DNA of 46,903 nucleotides from Pseudomonadota bacterium (GTDB taxonomy: Bacteria; Pseudomonadota; Gammaproteobacteria; Burkholderiales; Burkholderiaceae_C): the NCBI GenBank assembly GCA_018241225.1, contig JAFEEG010000051.1, positions 1 through 46,903 of the forward strand, written 5' to 3'. The position numbers and the translations under genes were made by a program. Below the pieces are notes generated by a model, which saw only the letters and a list, made by a program, of their open reading frames with translations, had not been told where the DNA came from and did no database searches. This document shows positions 40,964 through 46,903 of this stretch, piece after piece. How positions within the stretch are numbered: position 1 is the stretch's first letter; each line of letters begins with the position of its first letter.

Positions 40964-41797
40964 ATGCGCACACCAATCAACGCCTTCAAGAAGGCCCTGC
41001 TCAAGCCCGAACCGCGAATCGGCCTGTGGGTCGGCCTGGCCAACGGCTATGCCGCCGAGATGATCGCGGGCACAGGCTTCGACTGGCTGCTCATCGACGG
41101 CGAGCACGCACCCAACGACGTGCGCTCGGTGCTCGAGCAATTGCAGGGCGTGGCCAGCGCTTGGTCGGCGCAGGACGAAGCCGAGCGCTCGCAAACGGTG
41201 GTGCGCGTACCGGTGGGCGACGCCACGCTCATCAAGCAGTTCCTGGACATCGGCGCGCAGACGCTTCTGGTGCCCATGGTCGACACGCCCGAGCAGGCGG
41301 CGCAGCTGGTGCAGGCCATGCGCTATCCGCCCGACGGCATCCGCGGCATGGGCAGTGCGCTGGCGCGCGCTTCGCGCTGGCAGGCTTATCCGCAGTACAT
41401 CCACGAGGCCAACGACCAGGTCTGCCTGCTGGTGCAGGCCGAAACGGCGCTGGCCATGAAGAACATCGACGCGATCGCCGCCACGCCGGGCATCGACGGC
41501 GTGTTCATCGGCCCGGCCGATCTGTCGGCATCGATGGGCTATTCGGGGCAGCCCGGCCATCCGGATGTGCAGGCGGCCATCGAGGACGGCATTGCGCGCA
41601 TCCAGAAAGCCGGCAAGGCCGCGGGCATCCTGGCGACCACGCACGACCAGACCGAGAAATGGCTGGCCGCCGGAGCGCGATTCGTTGCCGTTGGCATCGA
41701 CACCATGCTGCTCACCAGCGCGGCCCGCCAACTGGCCGCCAGGTACAAGCGCAAGGGCGACGCGGGTAGTGCAAAGCCCACTGTGTCGGGCTACTAG
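40964..41797 (+). CDS. hpaI: 4-hydroxy-2-oxoheptanedioate aldolase
   Basis: A 277-residue class II pyruvate aldolase of the HpcH/HpaI family. It cleaves 4-hydroxy-2-oxoheptanedioate to pyruvate and succinate semialdehyde. Motifs: RIGLWVGLANGYAAEMIAGT, FDWLLIDGEHAPNDV, TLLVPMVDTPEQA, MRYPPDGIRGMG and VQAETALAMKNIDAIA with DGVFIGPADLSASMG. These include the metal-binding acidic residues. No succinate-semialdehyde dehydrogenase gene is in the window, so the last product must be oxidised by a gene elsewhere. Confidence 0.94.
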   Translation: MRTPINAFKKALLKPEPRIGLWVGLANGYAAEMIAGTGFDWLLIDGEHAPNDVRSVLEQLQGVASAWSAQDEAERSQTVVRVPVGDATLIKQFLDIGAQTLLVPMVDTPEQAAQLVQAMRYPPDGIRGMGSALARASRWQAYPQYIHEANDQVCLLVQAETALAMKNIDAIAATPGIDGVFIGPADLSASMGYSGQPGHPDVQAAIEDGIARIQKAGKAAGILATTHDQTEKWLAAGARFVAVGIDTMLLTSAARQLAARYKRKGDAGSAKPTVSGY

Positions 41798-41844
41798 TCA
41801 GGCCCATACTTCTCCATTTACTTTTCAACAAACGGAGACAACGC

Positions 41845-42840
41845 ATGAGCATCACCCGACGCCACCTGCTGCAACAAGGCGGCGCCGCCACACTGCTGGC
41901 CGGCATTGGCCAGCACGCGCTCGCACAGGGCAGCGGCACCTTCGAGACGGCACGCTTCATCACCGGCTTTGCCGCCGGCGGCACGTCCGACACGCTGTGC
42001 CGCCGCGTGGCCGTGAAGATGCAGCCCGACTACGGCCGCGCTGTGGTGGTGGAAAACCGCACTGGCGCAGGCGGCCAGATCGCGGTGAGCTACGTCAAGG
42101 GCCAGCCTGCCGATGGCGCCACCATCCTGCAGACGCCCACCTCCATCCTCACCATCTACCCGCACATCTACAAGAAGCTGCCGTACGACCCGCTGGTGGA
42201 CCTGGCGCCGGTGACCATCGCCTGCCAGTTCGACTTCGGCTTTGCGGTGGGCCCGGCGGTGCCGGCCTCGGTGAAGTCGGTGCCCGAGTTCCTGGCCTGG
42301 GCCAAGGCCAACCCGGCCGGCGCCAACTTCGGCTCGCCGGCGGCGGGCTCCACGCCGCACTTCATCGGCGCACTCCTGGGCAAGAACGTGAGCGTGGACC
42401 TGAAGCACGCGGCCTACCGCGGCACGCAGCCGGCCATGCTCGACCTGCTGGGCGGCAACGTGTCGTCGGTGTCGGGCCCCATCGGCGACATCACGCAGCA
42501 CCTGCCCACCGGCAAGGTGCGCATCCTGGGCGTCTCGGGTGCCAAGCGCAGCCGCTTCGCGCCGGACGTGCCCACCTTCGAGGAGCAAGGCATCAAGAAC
42601 GCCACGCACAGCGAATGGTTCGCCTTCCTGCTGCCGGCCAAGGCCTCGCCCGAAGTGGTGGCGCGCGCCAATGCGGCCACCAAGGCGGCGCTGGCGCAAA
42701 AGGACGTGATCGAGGGCCTGGCCACCTTCGGCCTGGAAGCCATGTCTTCCACCCCGGCCGAGCTGACCGAACTGCTCAAGAAAGACACCGCCAAGTGGGC
42801 CCCCATCGTGAAGGAAGTGGGCTTCACAGCGGAGGGCTAG
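41845..42840 (+). CDS. Bug-type TctC-family receptor, copy 3 (Tat-like signal)
   Basis: A 331-residue periplasmic receptor with a twin-arginine start (SITRRHLLQQGGAATLLAGI). Family blocks: TARFITGFAAGGTSDTLCRR, VVVENRTGAGGQIAVSYVKG, KKLPYDPLVDLAPVTIAC, HAAYRGTQPAMLDLLGGNV. The glycine-rich ligand loop reads AAGGTSD, different from the other two copies, which hints at another ligand. It follows hpaI by 47 bp and is followed after 25 bp by a class II aldolase-like gene, in the same operon direction. Confidence 0.87.
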   Translation: MSITRRHLLQQGGAATLLAGIGQHALAQGSGTFETARFITGFAAGGTSDTLCRRVAVKMQPDYGRAVVVENRTGAGGQIAVSYVKGQPADGATILQTPTSILTIYPHIYKKLPYDPLVDLAPVTIACQFDFGFAVGPAVPASVKSVPEFLAWAKANPAGANFGSPAAGSTPHFIGALLGKNVSVDLKHAAYRGTQPAMLDLLGGNVSSVSGPIGDITQHLPTGKVRILGVSGAKRSRFAPDVPTFEEQGIKNATHSEWFAFLLPAKASPEVVARANAATKAALAQKDVIEGLATFGLEAMSSTPAELTELLKKDTAKWAPIVKEVGFTAEG

Positions 42841-42865
42841 CGCCCGCACCAACCGAGGAACCTTG

Positions 42866-43654
42866 ATGAATGCTCTCGCCACCCCCGCGTCTTCGCTGAC
42901 GCACCCAGCCCTGCATCCCGACGAGCACGCCGCGCGGCTGCAGCTCGCCGCCTGCTACCGCATCTTTGCGATGCTGAGCTGGACGGAGATGATCTACAAC
43001 CACATCACCGTGCGGCTGCCCGACTCGGTCACGGGCGGCGAGAAGCATTTCCTCATCAACCCCTTCGGGCTGCACTACAGCGAGGTCACCGCCAGCAACC
43101 TGGTGAAGATCGACCTGCAAGGCCGCGTGCTGGACGGCTCCACCTATCCGGTGAATCCGGCCGGCTTCACGGTACATGCGGCCATCCACGACGGCCTGCC
43201 CGATGCGCACTGCGTGATGCACACGCACACCACGGCCGGCGTGGCGGTGGCCTGCCTGCAAGGGGGCCTCAGCCAAAGCAACTTCTATAGCGCGCAGCTG
43301 CACGACAAGGTGGCGTACCACGACTTCGAGGGCATCACCATCCATGCCGACGAAGGGCCGCGCCTGCTCAAGAGCATGGGCAACAAGCAGGCGGTGATCC
43401 TGCGCAACCACGGCCTGCTGGCATGGGGCCTGAACCTGCCCCAGACCTTCGCGGTGCTGTGGACGCTGCAGCGCGCCTGCGAGATCCAGATGGCCACGCT
43501 GTCCATGGGCCAGCCCATTCCGGTGCCCGAGGCAGTGGCCGCGCGCTGCACGCAAGACGCGCTGCAGTTCAACCCGGCGCACGGCGCTGGGCAGGACGTG
43601 TTCGATGCGCTGGTGCGGCAAGTGGACCGCATCGACGCCAGCTACAGGAACTGA
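42866..43654 (+). CDS. Class II aldolase/adducin family protein
   Basis: A 262-residue protein of the fuculose-phosphate aldolase/adducin fold. Zinc-binding His candidates lie in CVMHTHTTAGVAVAC, with a further His in ILRNHGLLAWG; the N-terminal part has MLSWTEMIYNHITVRLPD and FLINPFGLHYSEV. Family members are aldolases, epimerases or decarboxylases acting on small hydroxy acids; the substrate is unknown. ATG 42866 has GAGGA upstream. It is not part of the textbook hpa pathway and may process a side product. Confidence 0.82.
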   Translation: MNALATPASSLTHPALHPDEHAARLQLAACYRIFAMLSWTEMIYNHITVRLPDSVTGGEKHFLINPFGLHYSEVTASNLVKIDLQGRVLDGSTYPVNPAGFTVHAAIHDGLPDAHCVMHTHTTAGVAVACLQGGLSQSNFYSAQLHDKVAYHDFEGITIHADEGPRLLKSMGNKQAVILRNHGLLAWGLNLPQTFAVLWTLQRACEIQMATLSMGQPIPVPEAVAARCTQDALQFNPAHGAGQDVFDALVRQVDRIDASYRN

Positions 43655-43668
43655 AGGGATTGGTCCAC

Positions 43669-44646
43669 ATGAAGGTTTGCATCTACGGCGCCGGCGCCAT
43701 CGGTGGCTGGATCGGCGTGAAGCTGGCGCAGGCCGGCAGCGAAGTGAGCGTGGTCGCGCGCGGCGCAACGCTGCAGGCGCTGCGTCAGGACGGCCTGGTT
43801 CTCAACCACGGCGATACCAGCACCAGCGTGCCGGTGAAGGCAAGCGAAGATCCGGCCGCGCTGGGCGTGCAGGACCTGGTGGTGGTTGCGGTGAAAGCGC
43901 CCGCGCTGGCAGCGGTGGCCGAGCGCATCGGCCCGCTGATCGGACCGGACACCGTGGTGATGACGGCGATGAACGGCGTGCCGTGGTGGTTCCTCTCGGG
44001 CGGCTTCGGTGGCGCCAATGCCGGCAAGCGCCTGGCCGCCGTCGACCCGCAGGGCGCCATTGCCCGGGCCATCCCCGACCCGCACGTGATCGGCTGCGTG
44101 GTGCACGCCAGCTGCTCGCTCGACGGCCCGGGCAAGGTGCGGCTGCACTTTGGCAACGGGCTCATCGTGGGCGAGCCTTCGGGCCAGTCGACGCCGCGCG
44201 TCCAGGCGCTGCATGCCTTGCTGGTCAAGGCCGGCTTCGACGCCAGGCTGTCGGCGCAGATCCAGAAGGACGTCTGGTACAAGTTGTGGGGCAACATGAC
44301 GGTCAACCCCATCAGCGCGCTGACCGGCTGCACCACCGACCTGATCCTCAATGACGACCTGGTGCGCGGCTTCATCTCCACGGTGATGCTGGAAGCGCGC
44401 GAGATCGGCGAGCGCATCGGCATCCCGATTGCCGAGCAACCCGAAGACCGGCACGCCGTCACGCGCAAGCTGGGCGCGTTCAAGACATCGATGCTGCAGG
44501 ACGTGGAAGCCGGGCGCGCGGTGGAACTCGATGCGCTGGTGTCTTCGGTGCGCGAACTGGGCCAGCTCACCGGCGTGGCCACGCCGTTTACCGATGCGCT
44601 GCTGGGCCTGGCCCGGCTGCAGGCGCGCCAGCGCGGGCTTTACTAG
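43669..44646 (+). CDS. Ketopantoate reductase family oxidoreductase (PanE/ApbA-like)
   Basis: A 325-residue NADP-dependent reductase. N-terminal Rossmann motif CIYGAGAIGGWIGVKL, then VVARGATLQALRQDGL, AVKAPALAAV, MTAMNGVPWWF and the C-terminal helical domain with QKDVWYKLWGNMTVNPISAL. The latter includes the Lys and Asn of the 2-dehydropantoate reductase active site. As the last gene of a catabolic operon it probably reduces or oxidises a 2-oxo/2-hydroxy acid rather than serving pantothenate synthesis (inference). It follows the aldolase-like gene by 14 bp. The convergent MarR gene's stop is one base away. Confidence 0.85.
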   Translation: MKVCIYGAGAIGGWIGVKLAQAGSEVSVVARGATLQALRQDGLVLNHGDTSTSVPVKASEDPAALGVQDLVVVAVKAPALAAVAERIGPLIGPDTVVMTAMNGVPWWFLSGGFGGANAGKRLAAVDPQGAIARAIPDPHVIGCVVHASCSLDGPGKVRLHFGNGLIVGEPSGQSTPRVQALHALLVKAGFDARLSAQIQKDVWYKLWGNMTVNPISALTGCTTDLILNDDLVRGFISTVMLEAREIGERIGIPIAEQPEDRHAVTRKLGAFKTSMLQDVEAGRAVELDALVSSVRELGQLTGVATPFTDALLGLARLQARQRGLY

Positions 44647-44647
44647 C

Positions 44648-45121
44648 TCAGCCCTGTTCCAGGTTGGCGCGCACACGCGCCAGCAGCGCCAGCAACTGTG
44701 CGCGCTCGTCCGCGTCCAGGCCCTTCACCGCCTGCGCAGAGATCCGCCGCGCCTGCAGGCCCAGCGCCTGCTGAACCTCCTTGCCGGCCGCGCTGACCGA
44801 CAGCCGCAGGCTGCGCCTGTCGCTCTCGTCGGCCACCGCCTCCAGCAGCCCGCGTTCGCGCAGGCCGCCGACCAGGCGCGCCATCTGCCCCTTGTCGCGG
44901 CCGGAGTGCTGCACCAGTTCGCTCTGCGTCGCGCCGGCATGGCGGGCGAAGAAGCCCAGCACCTTGGCTTCCATGTGGCTCACGTCGTGCTCGGCGTCCT
45001 TCAGCGCGCGGTGCTGGCGCGAGCGGAACAGGTGCATGACGGTGTGGACGGCCTCGAGCACGTCCTCGTCGGGCGAGGATGCTGAGGCCTTATGGTTGAC
45101 ATTGTCAACTGATTTACGCAT
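44648..45121 (-). CDS. MarR family transcriptional regulator
   Basis: A 157-residue winged-helix regulator with EHDVSHMEAKVLGFFARHAG, SELVQHSGRDKGQMARLVGGL (recognition helix) and LLEAVADESDRRSLRLSVSA (wing). This is the standard MarR layout. ATG 45121 is taken as start; ATG 45133 is also in frame, and neither has a clear ribosome site. It is divergent from the siderophore-interacting gene and reads over two copies of a 15-bp palindrome, so it probably represses itself and that gene. Confidence 0.85.
   Translation of the reverse strand: MRKSVDNVNHKASASSPDEDVLEAVHTVMHLFRSRQHRALKDAEHDVSHMEAKVLGFFARHAGATQSELVQHSGRDKGQMARLVGGLRERGLLEAVADESDRRSLRLSVSAAGKEVQQALGLQARRISAQAVKGLDADERAQLLALLARVRANLEQG
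45095..45109. promoter_or_regulatory. Operator 1: perfect 15-bp palindrome GTTGACA-T-TGTCAAC
   Basis: Both 7-bp arms match exactly. It lies at codons 5-9 of the MarR gene if ATG 45121 is used. Its centre is 31 bp (about three helical turns) from the second copy, as expected for two regulator dimers on the same face. Confidence 0.6.
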
Positions 45122-45125
45122 GATG

Positions 45126-45140
45126 GATGACATTATCAAC
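45126..45140. promoter_or_regulatory. Operator 2: imperfect copy GATGACA-T-TATCAAC
   Basis: This differs from operator 1 at two of 15 positions and keeps the spacing. It lies just upstream of the MarR ATG, between the divergent genes and 27 bp before the siderophore-interacting gene start. The pair suggests cooperative binding by the adjacent MarR protein. Confidence 0.55.
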
Positions 45141-45166
45141 CATAACGCAGGCCTCTTCTTCCAACC

Positions 45167-45919
45167 ATGAATTCCGAATCTGCCTTCGCACCCGCACGCC
45201 GGGTGCAGCGCGTGCGCCACGAGCTGCACCGCCGCGACGTCGAGGTGGTGCGCGTCGAACCACTCGGCCCGCACTTCGTCTCCATCACCTTCCACGCCGA
45301 ATCGCTGGCGGGCTTTCGCTCAGACTCCTTCGACGACCACGTCAAGTTCATGATCGACGGCCCCAGCCCGGACGAGCCGGTGCGGCGCGACTACACGCCG
45401 CGCCGCTTCGACGCCGCGCGCCGCGAGCTGACCATCGAGTTCGCGCTGCACGGCGACGGACCTGCCGCCAACTGGGCACGCCAGGCCAAGGTAGGGCAGC
45501 GCGCCATCATCGGCGGCCCGCGCGGCTCCATGATCATTCCCATGGACTACGACTGGCACCTGCTGATAGGCGACGACTCCGCCCTGCCCGCCATCCACCG
45601 CCGGCTGGAAGAGCTGCCGGCCGGCAGCCGTGCCATCGTCATCGCCCAGGCCGGCGACTCGGCCGGCCGCCGAGAACTCGCCAGCGCCTGCGCACTGGAA
45701 GTGACCTGGGTCGACAGCGGCGAAGCCATGGTGCAGGCGCTGCGCCAACTCGACCTGCCCCAGGGCGAAGGCTATGCATGGTGCGCGGGCGAAGCCGCCG
45801 TGATGGCGCAGTTGCGCAACGTGCTGCTGGCCGAGAAGCAGCATCCCAAGGAAGCGATGAAGGTGGCGGTGTACTGGAAGCCCGGCGCCTCGGACTTCCA
45901 CGAGACGCTGGAGGCCTGA
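45167..45919 (+). CDS. Siderophore-interacting flavoprotein (SIP/ViuB family ferric reductase)
   Basis: A 250-residue FAD-binding protein of the SIP family, which reduces ferric siderophores in the cytosol to release iron. The FAD-domain block RRDYTPRRFD (RxYTxR) near residue 66 is followed by EFALHGDGPAANWARQAKVG, GPRGSMIIP and GDDSALPAIHRRLEELPAG. The C-terminal part has YAWCAGEAAVMAQLRNVLL. ATG 45167 begins right after the two operators. The stop faces the transglutaminase-like gene with one base between, inside the palindrome GCCTGAGTCAGGC. Confidence 0.87.
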   Translation: MNSESAFAPARRVQRVRHELHRRDVEVVRVEPLGPHFVSITFHAESLAGFRSDSFDDHVKFMIDGPSPDEPVRRDYTPRRFDAARRELTIEFALHGDGPAANWARQAKVGQRAIIGGPRGSMIIPMDYDWHLLIGDDSALPAIHRRLEELPAGSRAIVIAQAGDSAGRRELASACALEVTWVDSGEAMVQALRQLDLPQGEGYAWCAGEAAVMAQLRNVLLAEKQHPKEAMKVAVYWKPGASDFHETLEA

Positions 45920-45920
45920 G

Positions 45921-46769
45921 TCAGGCGACCGCGCCCTGCGTGGCGGGCACCTGCTGCGTCCTAACCTCGAAGCGCGCGAGCTTGTGCGCGCCAAAGGCCA
46001 TGGTGATGGGCACGTCCGCCGCGTCCCGCCCGCGGGCAATGGCAATGCGCCCGATGCGCGGCGTGTTGTGGCGGGCATCGAAGACGTGCCAGCGCTGGCC
46101 CAGCCAGACCTCGAACCATGCGGAGAAATCCATGGGGCCAGGCGCGGCGGGCACGCCGATATCGCCCAGGTAACCCGTGACGTAGCGCGCCGGAATGTTC
46201 ATGCACCGGCACAGCGTGATGGCCAGGTGCGTGAAGTCGCGGCACACCCCCACCCGTTCGCGAAAGGCCCCCAGGGCGCCGCGCGTGGCGCAGGCGCACT
46301 GGTAGTCGAAGCGCAGGTGCCGATGGGCGAAGCTGCAGATGGCGGCCACCCGCGCCCAGCCTGGCGATGTGCGGCCAAAGCGCTCCCAGGCAAATGGCAG
46401 CAGCTCGCTGTCGACCTCGCAATAGCGGCTGGGCAGCAGGAAGCGCAAGGTTTCCACCGGCAGGTCGGCCAAGCCCCACTGGACGGCGCCTAGGTCCTGC
46501 ACGTCGGGCAGGCCGCCGTCGTGCACCACGGCGTCGTTGCGCAGCCGCACGGCCTTGACGCCAGCATCGACGCGCACGCGGGCGCAGTGGTTGTCGAAGG
46601 CGTCCAGGTAATGGTCGGTGCGCAGCGGCGGCTCGACGGTGATGTGCTCGCCGCCGCCTTGCACGTCACCCTCGCGCGAGGGGTGCACCTGCAGCATGTA
46701 GATCAGCGCGGTGGAAGCAACCGGCGCCTTGAACCGCAGTTCGATGTCATAGCCGATGCGGATGAGCAT
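45921..46769 (-). CDS. Transglutaminase-like domain protein, usual catalytic His replaced
   Basis: A 282-residue protein with an N-terminal beta domain (YDIELRFKAPVASTALIYML) and a transglutaminase-like core. The cysteine is in RERVGVCRDFTHLAITLCR and the aspartate region in WHVFDARHNTPRIGRIAIAR. Between them, at the position where many relatives read DFHAWFE, this protein has MDFSAWFEVWLGQRW, so the catalytic His appears to be Ser. Function unknown; such proteins are often paired with alpha-E or circularly permuted ATP-grasp genes, not present here. ATG 46769. Confidence 0.83.
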   Translation of the reverse strand: MLIRIGYDIELRFKAPVASTALIYMLQVHPSREGDVQGGGEHITVEPPLRTDHYLDAFDNHCARVRVDAGVKAVRLRNDAVVHDGGLPDVQDLGAVQWGLADLPVETLRFLLPSRYCEVDSELLPFAWERFGRTSPGWARVAAICSFAHRHLRFDYQCACATRGALGAFRERVGVCRDFTHLAITLCRCMNIPARYVTGYLGDIGVPAAPGPMDFSAWFEVWLGQRWHVFDARHNTPRIGRIAIARGRDAADVPITMAFGAHKLARFEVRTQQVPATQGAVA

Positions 46770-46903
46770 GGACCCATGCTAGGCCCGAGCCCCGGCGCCG
46801 GGCTGGCGCCACGCACCCGACTTCGCGTAGGCGCCGGACGGCCACCGGTGCAAGAAGCAGGCGCGACCAGTTGCTACGGCCTAGGAGTCCGCGCGGCAGA
46901 AGC
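46770..46903. other. Right-edge region, no gene recognised
   Basis: The stretch upstream of the transglutaminase-like gene contains a GC-rich self-complementary segment around 46784-46806 (CCCGGCGCCGGG core). No frame with clear similarity was found. The end of another gene entering from the right on either strand cannot be excluded. Confidence 0.3.

Noticed and set aside
1..46903. CRISPR arrays, tRNA or rRNA genes, prophage
   Set aside because: No regularly spaced repeats, no cloverleaf with CCA-type end, no rRNA core sequence and no phage structural or integrase genes were recognised by eye.

Overview
The window looks like a chromosomal segment of a betaproteobacterium of the family Comamonadaceae (Variovorax/Acidovorax-like). 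The grounds are very high GC, strong third-position GC with long antisense ORFs, mreBCD-mrdA and gatCAB arranged as in that family, a family-typical intergenic repeat at the left edge, and several Bug-type tricarboxylate-transporter receptors inside a catabolic operon. The genus call is inference. No rRNA, tRNA, CRISPR array, transposase or integrase was recognised.

Layout. 1-2951: end of a methylmalonate-semialdehyde dehydrogenase gene, a GMC oxidoreductase, a structured intergenic region with a clear intrinsic terminator, and a TauE/SafE (TSUP) permease. 2973-7750 (minus): cell-shape cluster mreB-mreC-mreD-mrdA, without rodA. 7964-11260: gatCAB for Gln-tRNA/Asn-tRNA amidotransfer, preceded by two leader hairpins. 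11229-18000: housekeeping mix of a DUF4124 protein, pyrE back-to-back with an xth-type nuclease (start codons 13 bp apart), DUF3830, an SDR protein without the usual YxxxK, DUF72, an M48 peptidase and an AmpG-like permease. 18003-20014: an orphan ketosynthase/chain-length-factor-like pair of the aryl-polyene type. 20121-23432: an OmpR-type two-component system with a CpxR-like box in front, then an O-antigen-ligase-like membrane protein.

23399-24177 is the most unusual piece. A 36-bp direct repeat (35/36 identical) brackets a decayed MNT/HEPN (MntA/HepT-type) toxin-antitoxin pair. The repeat is the 3' end of the neighbouring zinc-finger gene, so a roughly 743-bp cassette appears to have entered at the last codons of that gene while keeping its reading frame. 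ilvE and rdgC follow. 26509-30491 is a graveyard zone: a succinyl-CoA-ligase-like fragment facing a histidine-kinase tail, a small membrane protein, an intact Fic protein with an AT-rich promoter, and a BCCT transporter gene with two frameshifts and a stop. radA follows.

32030-44646 is a homoprotocatechuate (3,4-dihydroxyphenylacetate) meta-cleavage locus: a divergent MFS importer, hpaR, hpaG1, hpaG2, hpaE, hpaD, hpaF, hpaH and hpaI, with three Bug receptors interleaved and a class II aldolase plus ketopantoate-reductase-like pair at the end. HpaD opens the ring, HpaE oxidises the semialdehyde, HpaF isomerises, HpaG1/G2 decarboxylate and isomerise, HpaH hydrates, and HpaI cleaves to pyruvate and succinate semialdehyde. 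A perfect 18-bp palindrome between the importer and hpaR is the likely HpaR operator. The right end has a MarR regulator divergent from a siderophore-interacting flavoprotein, sharing two copies of a 15-bp palindrome, and a transglutaminase-like protein.
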